64,000 nucleotides of DNA from Halopseudomonas laoshanensis (GTDB lineage Bacteria > Pseudomonadota > Gammaproteobacteria > Pseudomonadales > Pseudomonadaceae), in the NCBI RefSeq assembly GCF_008365385.1, contig NZ_QOVF01000002.1:620001-684000 (forward strand). Direction: 5' to 3'. Made by a program: the position numbers and the translations under genes. Shown here piece after piece: positions 8,076-14,836 of the stretch. The notes beneath the pieces were generated by a model, which worked only from the letters and a program-made list of their open reading frames with translations, did no database searches and was not told the origin of the DNA. Each line of letters opens with the position of its first letter. The first letter of the stretch is position 1.

Positions 8076-8864
8076 CTTATGCCAGCCAACTGTCAAAAGG
8101 TCATTGATTGCAGTGCCGACGAACTCGTGGATGTCCGCCTCAGGGAAATGCTCCTTGAGAGTCGCGAGCGCATTGTGATGTCCAAAGACGAAAATCAAGT
8201 ATACAAGAACAGACTTAGCCCTATAGAGCACCAGCCAGTCAGGTCCGCCGTCTAATTGATGGAGCCAAACCTTGACCCCAGCCTCAAATGGCTTTGTATC
8301 GCCCAGCAAATGGTCGAAGTCTAGGGCGTCCGTCGCTCCAGAGTAGGGTATGGCATAGACCTGCCAAGTGGGCGGGACAGTATGAATCTTGCGTTTTATC
8401 AACAGCGCCGCTGCACTTTTTGTCAGCACGGAAAGTGCGACATGCAGCGCGTCACGTGTCGGGTTGGTTCTTGATTTATCGCGAAAGAACTCAGGCTCTG
8501 ACCACGCTGCAGCATCAGACTCGCGAACGTCTATAAGTTTGAAGAACGAAAGGACCCTCTCAGTGAAGTTCGGCAGCTTTGACGCGTCCCAAGCTTGGAT
8601 CAGTATCTCTGGGCGAGTCCTGTGCTGGTACGTTGAGTGGCCGTTGTTACCCGCCAAAAACTCGAGCAGTTCTAGGGCATTAACCATATACGTCTCTGGA
8701 CCGAATCGGTTGTTGCACTCTTCGTGCGTCGGAAGCTTCCCGGCGTAATCAAAGCCACGCGCCTTAGGTTGATTGCGAGCAATAAGCGCAACCGGGACCA
8801 CATGATCCCCGCTCGCACGCGAGTCCCCCATTGGTTTTCCGCAGAGATAGCAGAACTCCGACAT
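8070..8864 (-). CDS. Integron cassette HNH-type nuclease-like protein
   Basis: A 264-residue cytoplasmic protein. The first 55 residues carry an HNH/treble-clef arrangement: Cys5-x2-Cys8 in FCYLCGKP, the Asp20-His21 pair in GDHVVPVAL, His47 and Cys50-Asn51 in HEECNNRFG. These match the zinc ligands and the catalytic D/H and N of the McrA/HNH family. The remaining 200 residues are unrecognised, with a hydrophobic run near 215-228 (DWLVLYRAKSVLVYLIFVFG). The ATG lies only 4 bp past the attC core, leaving no room for a normal ribosome site, and the stop is inside the next attC. HNH proteins act in restriction, homing or phage defence; which applies here is not visible. Confidence 0.8.
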   Translation of the reverse strand: MSEFCYLCGKPMGDSRASGDHVVPVALIARNQPKARGFDYAGKLPTHEECNNRFGPETYMVNALELLEFLAGNNGHSTYQHRTRPEILIQAWDASKLPNFTERVLSFFKLIDVRESDAAAWSEPEFFRDKSRTNPTRDALHVALSVLTKSAAALLIKRKIHTVPPTWQVYAIPYSGATDALDFDHLLGDTKPFEAGVKVWLHQLDGGPDWLVLYRAKSVLVYLIFVFGHHNALATLKEHFPEADIHEFVGTAINDLLTVGWHKV

Positions 8865-8867
8865 AAG

Positions 8868-8960
8868 TTCTAACGCCCGGCTTAGGGGCGGACTTGTAGC
8901 CGCGAAGCAGCGGAAAAGTCGTCGCGGCCCCGAAGGGGCGACAACAGCCGATTGTTATAA
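8868..8960 (-). other. Integron attC site 3 (long type)
   Basis: A 93-bp site bounded on the minus strand by TTATAAC and the core GTTAGAA. The outer arms CAATCGGCTGTTGTCGCCCC and CGCCCCTAAGCCGGGCG frame a GC-rich centre that can fold into the branched attC hairpin. It lies 6 bp after the stop of the 202-aa gene and its core is 4 bp before the ATG of the HNH gene, exactly the cassette boundary layout. It is a close sister of site 1 at 7603-7695. Confidence 0.85.
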
Positions 8961-8966
8961 TGCGGG

Positions 8967-9575
8967 TCAACGAAATTTTCTATCATCTAACCACTCAATA
9001 GCATCTTTATCGACGTTGTAATGCACAAAAATGGTTTTGCTTGGAGGGTGTGTTCCAGGCCAAGCACAGCCAATAGACTCTAGATCCTGCAGTCCTGAGC
9101 CGTAATCAGCAAGAAACTCCATAAATCTATTCGTGATCAATTTGCAACCAGACTCACTTGTTGCTTTCGGAACTAGCAGTTTGAATTTATAGCCGCTTTC
9201 AGCGTCGGCCATTATCGAAAACGCAATAGAGTATGGGTTATTTCCGGTTAATTTTCCTTCTGACCCTATAAGGGTTGGCTCAATTCTTGGTGATTTCATT
9301 ACTGAGCTAGAAAGTTCCGACAGACTTTTTTTAAGAGACTGGAAATGCTCCCTCCCCATTTCACCTAAAAACCCATCTAAGTAACTTTTGGCTATATACA
9401 CAAGCACTGCGGGGACAACAAACCACTCCAAGCACGCCATCGGCCCAAGGGGTTTTCGTTTTTCAATAACAACACTAAGCCCGTCAACGCTTATCTCATC
9501 TTCGAACTGTGCAAGGGCCTCCTCTGGAACGGAATCATTTTCCACACATAATATGAAAATATCAGCCTTCTTCAT
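8967..9575 (-). CDS. Integron cassette protein with hydrophobic segment, 202 aa, unknown
   Basis: I do not recognise this family. The start at 9575 (MKKADIFIL) has an AGGAG box 6 bp upstream; an in-frame ATG at 9605 lies inside attC site 4 and is unlikely. The N-terminal 45 residues look like a small alpha/beta domain (IFILCVENDSVPEE, SVVIEKR). A hydrophobic stretch follows at about 48-62 (CLEWFVVPAVLVYIA), then an amphipathic helical run (SYLDGFLGEMGREHFQSLKKSLSEL), then a mixed C-terminal domain of about 110 residues. The hydrophobic segment could be a single membrane pass or a buried helix. It is the second gene of the array in reading order, between attC sites 4 and 3. Confidence 0.78.
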   Translation of the reverse strand: MKKADIFILCVENDSVPEEALAQFEDEISVDGLSVVIEKRKPLGPMACLEWFVVPAVLVYIAKSYLDGFLGEMGREHFQSLKKSLSELSSSVMKSPRIEPTLIGSEGKLTGNNPYSIAFSIMADAESGYKFKLLVPKATSESGCKLITNRFMEFLADYGSGLQDLESIGCAWPGTHPPSKTIFVHYNVDKDAIEWLDDRKFR

Positions 9576-9587
9576 GAATGCTCCTGA

Positions 9588-9635
9588 CTTTGACGCTGCA
9601 ATCACGCGCTTGTCGCGTGCATTGCCTTGTTATTT
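9588..9635 (-). other. Integron attC site 4 (short)
   Basis: On the minus strand the site reads from AAATAAC to GTCAAAG. The arms GCAATGCACGCG and CGCGTGATTGC form a strong stem with one unpaired base, closed by GACAAG. Both ends fit attC boxes except for GTC in place of GTT in the core. The stop codon of the nuclease-like gene (9630-9632) lies in the R'' end and the next gene's ribosome site follows directly. At 48 bp it is short for an attC, so confidence is lower than for sites 1-3. Confidence 0.68.
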
Positions 9636-10646
9636 AGCCCTGACTGGGAAGGACAAAGAAATTGCTGCATATACGCCTTTTCTCTTTCCCAAGAAATTTT
9701 CGGCTTCAGAAACGACCTCATTTGAAAACCTTCCATATATTTCTCTCAACAACTCGAACTCAAAATCTTCAGAAACTAACGTCCTATCCCGGATACACTT
9801 CCCTTCATCAGAGTATAAGAGCTCCCAAGCACCATAATGTAGACTGAAATTGTCTGTACCTCCAGAAATGCGGATATCTTGGTGGCCAGACATATATAGC
9901 GATGCCAAGAGTACATCTAACGGCTTGAGACTTTCTTTTTCTTTTAATTTAGCGTCGTTAATAAAAGACTCAAATGCAAAACAGTCCGCTAAAAACAAGT
10001 TTGCCCGCAATGGTATAGCTACCGACCTATTATCGCACTCACTAGAAATCAAAAATATTTCTCGAAAAGAAGAATTCTTTATTAAACCATTATCACACAT
10101 AATCCAAAATGGCTTGAAGAACTCGTCGAAGCTATTATGCATAAATAGTGAAGACGCATCTAAAATCACTAGGTCTACAAGGTCACATTTTTCTTTGTAG
10201 CCTCTGGCCTTTTGCTCTTTACTTTTAATTACCTCCATTAGCAACTCAACCCTTTCCTTAATGGAAGGCATTTCCGTAATGATGGCCATCGGCTTTCCCT
10301 GGCTTTGGCCATTTTCGTCTTTTAATTCTACTTGGTCGACTTTTATATATTCGCGATCTTTTCTGTGTATAGCTTGCGTTTCATTGAGCAAGCCAAGAGT
10401 ATAATTAGGCACTTTACTCATCTTTGCGTCTACGGGATGACGATAAAGCTCGGTAACTTCCACTCCAACTGACCGATCCAGGCCGAATACAACAAAATCC
10501 GGTCTCTCAAGCTCCTCAACCTGCAGCTCAGGAGAAGCACTGTATATCATGTCAAAGATTACTCGCTCTTCCCGCTTATCCACTAACTTCCCCTTGCCGA
10601 ATAACATTTTTATAATAGTCACACCGTCCAATATTTCGGTGATCAT
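9630..10646 (-). CDS. Integron cassette PD-(D/E)XK-like protein
   Basis: A 338-residue cytoplasmic protein. Near the N-terminus, ERPDFVVFGLDRSVGVEVTELYRH has the hydrophobic-PD-x(12)-(G)VEVTE layout of a restriction-endonuclease-like core. The acidic residues are Glu26/27, Asp50 and Glu63; the usual Lys is replaced by Thr65-Glu66, so activity is uncertain. The rest is mixed alpha/beta without a helicase or methylase partner domain. The start overlaps the stop of a 37-aa ORF by 4 bp (ATGA), which suggests translational coupling. It is AT-rich relative to the chromosome and ends inside attC site 4, making it the first gene of the array in reading order. A defence or toxin role is inference from the fold and location. 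Confidence 0.72.
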   Translation of the reverse strand: MITEILDGVTIIKMLFGKGKLVDKREERVIFDMIYSASPELQVEELERPDFVVFGLDRSVGVEVTELYRHPVDAKMSKVPNYTLGLLNETQAIHRKDREYIKVDQVELKDENGQSQGKPMAIITEMPSIKERVELLMEVIKSKEQKARGYKEKCDLVDLVILDASSLFMHNSFDEFFKPFWIMCDNGLIKNSSFREIFLISSECDNRSVAIPLRANLFLADCFAFESFINDAKLKEKESLKPLDVLLASLYMSGHQDIRISGGTDNFSLHYGAWELLYSDEGKCIRDRTLVSEDFEFELLREIYGRFSNEVVSEAENFLGKRKGVYAAISLSFPVRAK

Positions 10647-10756
10647 TTTTTATTTTCGAACTCTAAACTCAAATCCTGCAAAACACCTTTAGAGACCGCA
10701 CTTTTCAATCGATATTCGTTCTGAACCCAATCGACCAAACGGTCGCTACGACTCAT
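10643..10756 (-). CDS. 37-aa ORF coupled to the nuclease-like gene
   Basis: A minus-strand ATG at 10756 opens a 37-codon frame (MSRSDRLVDWVQNEY to LSLEFENKK) that ends in TGA overlapping the ATG of the nuclease-like gene. The product is charged and mostly helical; I do not recognise it. The frame stays open about 14 codons upstream to a TAA in the palindrome at 10790-10806, but without a convincing ribosome site, so the true start may be a TTG or the ATG. The tight overlap suggests it is either a small partner (for example an antitoxin) or a leader that sets translation of the nuclease gene. It is real as a frame; expression is unproven. Confidence 0.5.
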   Translation of the reverse strand: MSRSDRLVDWVQNEYRLKSAVSKGVLQDLSLEFENKK

Positions 10757-10789
10757 AACCAAATATTCCAGGCTTCCGCCAACAACTTG

Positions 10790-10806
10790 ATTTTATTTAA
10801 TAAAAT
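10790..10806. promoter_or_regulatory. AT-only palindrome upstream of cassette genes
   Basis: ATTTTATTTAATAAAAT is an 8-1-8 perfect inverted repeat made only of A and T, lying 34 bp before the 37-aa ORF. It could be an operator or part of a promoter for the array. No integron integrase promoter or attI site was recognised here. Between 10757 and 11094 I see no gene, only this element and the inverted repeat at 10900-11006. Confidence 0.4.
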
Positions 10807-10899
10807 GACTTTGAATCGGCTCACTCTCAGATATGGTTTACAGCGATCACTTTTCCGACCACTGCCGTGCTGAAACTCCATCTCCAACATAGGCGAGAC

Positions 10900-11006
10900 C
10901 CTTTTGGCACGCTACCGCCCCACCCTTGCACGCTGTCGTTTTGTGGGGTGTATACCTGGTATTTTTTACGCAAGCGGGAGTTGTCGGCAGTCCGTGCCAA
11001 AAAAGG
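10900..11006. repeat. Long-arm inverted repeat, REPIN/MITE-like
   Basis: CCTTTTGGCACG at 10900-10911 is repeated in inverse orientation as CGTGCCAAAAAAGG at 10993-11006 (two extra A). Inside, GCCCCACCC and GTGGGG can also pair. The whole of about 107 bp could fold into a cruciform or RNA hairpin. Size and layout resemble REPIN-type or small non-autonomous elements, and a RAYT remnant lies 3.3 kb away on the other side of the cassette array. No second copy was noticed in this window, so the mobile nature is inference. Confidence 0.4.
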
Positions 11007-11094
11007 AAGGAGTGCTGTCAAGCAAGCTTGGCCAGTGGCTCAGGTATAGCACGGGTTCTTCGCAGTGGCAAAATGCTGGCCGCGGGCTGCCTAA

Positions 11095-11685
11095 TCAGCC
11101 GTTATTGAAGCGCCAGGCCAGGAAAACAGCCACCGCGACAAAGATGATATTCAGCATCCATCCCCGCCCACGCGATCTGCGCTCTCCGCCGTCAAGGCAT
11201 TGCTCTTCGCGCAGCAGTTCAGCGAAATCGATGTTCCGCCCGGTCAGATCACTACCCTCTCTGACCAGCACATCCCTGGCGCCTGCGCCCAGGGCGAGCT
11301 CTCTCATGGCTCTGATTTCGATCTGGGTAAGCCCGCCTTCGAGCTTTTCCAATGGCTGCATGATCACCGCCGGGGAAGCTGGCATCAGGCGGTTCTTGCT
11401 CATGGCCTTGAAGACTTCCTGCAGCAGCTTTTCCGCGAGTGAGAAGTCGCTTATCAGTGTGCGCGGATGGGCGAAGGGGTTAACCAGCTCGATACCCGCG
11501 CCCACTCGCTTTTTTGCTTCGTCGCCTATCGTGAGCAAGGTCTTACCGCCCTTCGCATTGCTTTCCAGAGCCAGTAGCGGGGCCTGATCCCAACGCTCGC
11601 CTGTGGTGGTATTGGTAACAGTCAGGCGGCTTGCGCGGATTTGCACATAGAAGCACGTAGACAAGCGGGCAAGTGGTGAGGCCAT
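11095..11685 (-). CDS. MreB-like partial actin-fold protein with C-terminal membrane anchor
   Basis: A 196-residue protein with a good ribosome site (GGAG, 7 bp before the ATG). Residues 70-155 resemble the first half of MreB: HPRTLISDFSLAEKLLQEVF parallels the conserved RPMKDGVIADF-TEKML region, and QIEIRAMRELALGAGARDVLV parallels the RRAIRESALGAGAREV block. The nucleotide-binding second half of MreB is absent. A basic RRSRGRG stretch is followed by a C-terminal hydrophobic helix (about 177-192) that would anchor it in the inner membrane, facing the cytoplasm. The role is unknown; an envelope or shape-related function is suggested only by the resemblance. It is transcribed toward the cassette array and stands alone. 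Confidence 0.65.
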   Translation of the reverse strand: MASPLARLSTCFYVQIRASRLTVTNTTTGERWDQAPLLALESNAKGGKTLLTIGDEAKKRVGAGIELVNPFAHPRTLISDFSLAEKLLQEVFKAMSKNRLMPASPAVIMQPLEKLEGGLTQIEIRAMRELALGAGARDVLVREGSDLTGRNIDFAELLREEQCLDGGERRSRGRGWMLNIIFVAVAVFLAWRFNNG

Positions 11686-11924
11686 GGTGATTCTCCAGAA
11701 GCACAGCAGGATGAAGGAGCTGCGGCGGAAGCTACTTCCTCGCTCCTGCCAATCGGAGGCGATTATAGCCGCTGCTCAAGCGGTGCCAAGCTACCGGGGC
11801 CTTGAATTCGGCTTGTTACTGATTATGCAGCACCATTCACCTTCACCCTGCCCCTTGCCGAATTGAAACAAGTGTTTAACACTGGCAGTCCTTTTTTCAC
11901 CGCCCATATAGACAGGAGCTTTTC

Positions 11925-12830
11925 ATGAGCGATATCCGTTTTGACGACAAGGTCGTCATCGTTACTGGTGCCGGCGGCGGCATCGGCCGTGCCCACGCTT
12001 TGCTGTTCGCCAAACATGGCGCCAAGGTGATTGTGAACGATCTGGGTGGCAGCACTCAGGGTGAAGGTTCCAACAGCGATGCTGCACTGAAAGTCGTTGA
12101 AGAGATCAAGGCCGCTGGCGGTACTGCAGTAGCCAACCCGGACAACGTGATCGACGGCGAGAAAATCGTGCAGTGCGCGATGGACAACTTCGGTCGTGTT
12201 GACGTGGTCGTGAACAACGCCGGCATCCTGCGCGACAAGAGCTTCGCCAAAATGACTGATGCCGACTGGGATCTGGTTTATCGCGTTCACGTGGAAGGTG
12301 CGTACAAGGTCACCCACGCTGCTTGGCCGCATATGAAGGACAGCAACTTCGGTCGCGTTATCTTCACTGCTTCCACTTCCGGCATCTACGGCAACTTCGG
12401 GCAGGCCAACTACGGCATGGCCAAGCTGGGCCTGTACGGCTTGACCCGTACCCTGGCGATCGAAGGCCGCAAGAACAACATCTTCGTCAACGCCATCGCC
12501 CCCACCGGCGGTACGCGCATGACCGAAGGTCTGTTCCCGGAAGGTGCGTTCGACAAGCTCAAGCCTGAGCTGGTCAGTCCGCTGGTGGCTTTCCTGTGCT
12601 CCGACGAGTGCAAGGAAACCGGCAGCCTGTTCGAAGTCGGCGGCGGCTGGATGGGCAAAGTACGTTGGGAGCGTTCGCTGGGTATCGGTTTCAACCCCGA
12701 TGAAGGCTTCACCCCGGAAGACGTGGCGGCCAACTTCGACAAGCTGTGCGACTTCGAAGGCGCCGTGCATCCGAAGGACAACATCGAAGCGCTGCGTGAA
12801 CTGATGGCCAATATCCAGAAGTTCGCCTAA
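11925..12830 (+). CDS. SDR-family (3R)-hydroxyacyl-CoA dehydrogenase-like protein
   Basis: A 301-residue cytoplasmic oxidoreductase of the classical short-chain dehydrogenase family. The cofactor motif TGAGGGIGRAHA lies at about residues 15-26, followed by NDLGG, the NNAG box (VVVNNAGILRD), and the catalytic Ser and Tyr-x3-Lys (TASTSGIYGNFGQANYGMAK). The NDLGG and RDKSFAKM features are those of the D-hydroxyacyl-CoA dehydrogenase part of peroxisomal multifunctional enzyme 2, so beta-oxidation-type substrates are likely and NAD(H) is the probable cofactor. The C-terminal 60 residues extend beyond the usual SDR core. AGGAG lies 8 bp before the ATG and a strong terminator follows at 12877. Confidence 0.88.
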   Translation: MSDIRFDDKVVIVTGAGGGIGRAHALLFAKHGAKVIVNDLGGSTQGEGSNSDAALKVVEEIKAAGGTAVANPDNVIDGEKIVQCAMDNFGRVDVVVNNAGILRDKSFAKMTDADWDLVYRVHVEGAYKVTHAAWPHMKDSNFGRVIFTASTSGIYGNFGQANYGMAKLGLYGLTRTLAIEGRKNNIFVNAIAPTGGTRMTEGLFPEGAFDKLKPELVSPLVAFLCSDECKETGSLFEVGGGWMGKVRWERSLGIGFNPDEGFTPEDVAANFDKLCDFEGAVHPKDNIEALRELMANIQKFA

Positions 12831-12876
12831 CGGCTCAGTTGGAAGCGGCAGGCTTCAAGCTCGCCGTCGAAGAATG

Positions 12877-12911
12877 AAAAAAGCCCGTGCTGGAGACAGC
12901 GCGGGCTTTTT
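12877..12911 (+). terminator. Rho-independent terminator after the SDR gene
   Basis: AAAAAGCCCGTGCTG, a GAGA loop, and CAGCGCGGGCTTTTT form a near-perfect stem ending in a T-run, 46 bp after the SDR stop. A-tract and T-tract on both sides make it active in either direction. Confidence 0.88.
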
Positions 12912-12936
12912 GCTTATGCGCTCATACCCCGGGCAT

Positions 12937-12972
12937 AAAAAAGCCCGCACCTGAGAACAGGGGCGGGCTTTA
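12937..12972 (-). terminator. Rho-independent terminator after speC
   Basis: Read on the minus strand, AAAGCCCGCCCCTG and CAGGTGCGGGCTTTTTT form a stem with a TCT loop and a T-run, 30 bp after the speC stop. Together with the element at 12877 it insulates the two convergent genes. Confidence 0.88.
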
Positions 12973-13001
12973 CTCGGTCAGCCTGTGGCTGGACGTCTAC
13001 A

Positions 13002-14165
13002 TCAGATGTAGAAAGCCTCCAACGGCGGAAAGCCGTTGAACTCGATGGCGCTGTAGCTGGTGGTGTAGGCACCGGTGGAGAGCCAGTACATGCGGTCACC
13101 GATGGCCAGGTTCAGCGGCAGGCCGTATTTGTAGCTCTCGTACATGATGTCGGCGCTGTCGCAGGTCGGGCCGGCGATGACGACGTCTTCCAGTTCGCCC
13201 TGCTTTTCGGTCCAGATCGGGAATTTGATCGACTCGTCCATGGTTTCGATCAGGCCGGAGAACTTGCCCACGTCGGTGTACACCCAGCGCTCCAGCGCGG
13301 TGTGCGACTTGCGCGAGATCAGTACCACTTCGCTGACCAGAATACCGGCATTGGCAATCAGCGAGCGGCCTGGCTCGAGGATAATTTCCGGCAGATCGTC
13401 ACCGAAGTCTTCCTGCAGGAAGCGGGTAATCTCTTCTGCATAGGTAGTCATGGTGTTGGTTTTGGTGATGTAGTTGGCCGGGAAGCCGCCACCCATGTTG
13501 ATCATCTTCAGGGTGATGCCGTCTTCTTCCTTCAGGCGCTCGAAGATCACCTTGACCTTGGCGATGGCCGCATCCCAGGCGCCGATATCGCGCTGCTGCG
13601 AGCCCACGTGGAAGGAGATACCGTAGGGGTCCAGGCCCAGCTCGCGCGCCAGCACCAGCAGATCCATAGCCATGTCAGTCTGGCAGCCGAACTTGCGTGA
13701 CAGCGGCCAGTCAGCAGTGGTGGAGCCTTCGGTCAGGATGCGCACGTAAACCTTGGAGCCCGGTGCGGCCTTGGCGATGTTGCGCAGGTCGGCCTCGGAG
13801 TCGGTGGCATACAGACGTACGCCCTTCTCGTAGAAGGCGCGGATATGCTTGGACTTCTTGATGGTGTTGCCGAAGCTGATCTGCTCGGGCTTGACGCCCA
13901 GCGCCATGACCTTTTCCAGCTCATAGATCGAGGCGATATCGAAATTGGCGCCCTTGTCTTTCAGCAGCCCCAGCACTTCATTGGAGGGGTTGGCCTTGAC
14001 CGCATAGTAGACCTTGCCGAAGGGGAAGCCTTCGACCAGTTCGTCATAGGCGCGGTCGATGGTCTTCAGGTCAACGACCAGAAAGGGGGTCTCGTGCTGA
14101 TCGGCGCAGGCCTTGATACGGCTGAAGGTTTCGCGGTCGAAGTATTCGTCTAACTTGATGGACAT
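13002..14165 (-). CDS. speC: Ornithine/lysine decarboxylase (fold III, PLP)
   Basis: A 387-residue cytoplasmic PLP enzyme of the eukaryotic-type (alanine racemase fold) decarboxylases, making putrescine from ornithine and possibly cadaverine from lysine. Visible residues: Lys57 in YYAVKANP (Schiff base), His-x-Gly-Ser at HVGSQ 186-190, the GGGF loop at 225-228, EPGRS at 264-268 (phosphate binding) and Cys335 in GPTCDSADIM (catalytic, from the partner subunit). The start MSIKLDEYF is preceded by GGAG at 8 bp; an ATG seven codons upstream lacks a site. The length equals that of Pseudomonas SpeC. Lysine versus ornithine preference cannot be told here. It is monocistronic with its own terminator. 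Confidence 0.93.
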   Translation of the reverse strand: MSIKLDEYFDRETFSRIKACADQHETPFLVVDLKTIDRAYDELVEGFPFGKVYYAVKANPSNEVLGLLKDKGANFDIASIYELEKVMALGVKPEQISFGNTIKKSKHIRAFYEKGVRLYATDSEADLRNIAKAAPGSKVYVRILTEGSTTADWPLSRKFGCQTDMAMDLLVLARELGLDPYGISFHVGSQQRDIGAWDAAIAKVKVIFERLKEEDGITLKMINMGGGFPANYITKTNTMTTYAEEITRFLQEDFGDDLPEIILEPGRSLIANAGILVSEVVLISRKSHTALERWVYTDVGKFSGLIETMDESIKFPIWTEKQGELEDVVIAGPTCDSADIMYESYKYGLPLNLAIGDRMYWLSTGAYTTSYSAIEFNGFPPLEAFYI

Positions 14166-14770
14166 GGTTCGGCTCCAAAGCAACATTTCTGGGTTCGGGG
14201 CGCGTGGGGACGAGACTGATCAGATGCAGGGCAGACAAGTGCGGCCCATGATCTGCAATGCAGAAAAGGCGCAGCACTTTCCGACGGAAAGGCACTGAAT
14301 GTCATGGCCAACACACAACCCGGGGGTGCGAACGTCTGATCAGTATCCCCACTTTGGTTCGCCTACTTCCCAAGGCGTGCGCCGAAAGCAATAAGTCCGG
14401 AAAAGCGCCGGTCTTGCTGTCTCGTCGTCAGTACTTGAGCCGTATGGATCGTGCCAGCCTCAACGTTCGACGCGAACCTTAAAACCAAGCGACTCCGGGG
14501 TCAATAGGGGCTGATCAATTCCTGCATTGTTTCACCTGGTTATGACGCTACCCTTACAGACTAGACTCCGTCATGACGCACAGGTTCTATTAACCGGTCT
14601 CTACCAACAAGAGCGCACCAAAACGAAGCGGACGGCACCGTTTCTGCACACCCTTGGCTGCGACATTCCCGCGCGAACAACAAAACGTCGAGCCAAAGCA
14701 ATACCTTCCGCCAATCCAAACTATTGTTTTTAATAGATTTATTAGATACGAATTTGACAATGTCACATAT
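14166..14770. other. Intergenic region between speC and atzF
   Basis: No convincing gene. Short open frames at 14258-14482 and 14527-14733 have no ribosome site, family resemblance or codon-use support. The AT-rich last part (14725-14770) leads into the sigma-54 promoter at 14771 and is a natural place for activator binding, but I found no clear NtrC-type palindrome. Confidence 0.6.
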
Positions 14771-14786
14771 TGGCACGGTCCCTGCT
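14771..14786 (+). promoter_or_regulatory. Sigma-54 (-24/-12) promoter of the urea operon
   Basis: TGGCACGGTCCCTGCT matches the sigma-54 consensus TGGCAC-N5-TTGCW with GG (14772-14773) and GC (14784-14785) exactly 10 bp apart. The expected start of transcription is near 14797, 40 bp before the atzF ATG. Sigma-54 control fits a nitrogen-scavenging operon. Confidence 0.68.
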
Positions 14787-14796
14787 GAATACGTTC

Positions 14797-14806
14797 TTGT
14801 ATACAA
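14797..14806. promoter_or_regulatory. TTGTATACAA palindrome, candidate GntR operator
   Basis: A perfect 10-bp palindrome at the predicted transcription start and 30 bp before atzF. FadR/FCD-type GntR proteins often bind short inverted repeats of this type, and a GntR-FCD gene is the second gene of this operon. The placement would block initiation, suggesting autorepression relieved by a pathway metabolite. That link is inference. Confidence 0.55.
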
Positions 14807-14836
14807 GGCGATATTCGATCACTCAGGGGAGGCCCG

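Noticed and set aside
7603-8960. Two near-identical 90-bp repeats considered as a CRISPR or a transposon end pair
   Set aside because: Only two long copies, with no short spacers. The inverted arms, core GTTRRRY-type boxes and gene-boundary positions fit attC sites instead.
10757-11094. Search for an attI site or integrase gene at the start of the array
   Set aside because: No integrase motif on either strand and no GTTRRRY core with attI-like flanks; only an AT palindrome and an inverted repeat.
11823-12770. 315-codon open frame on the minus strand
   Set aside because: It is the reverse shadow of the SDR gene at 11925-12830, which has cofactor and catalytic motifs and a ribosome site.
14258-14733. 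Two short plus-strand open frames before atzF
   Set aside because: No ribosome sites, no family resemblance, composition unlike coding sequence; treated as regulatory DNA.
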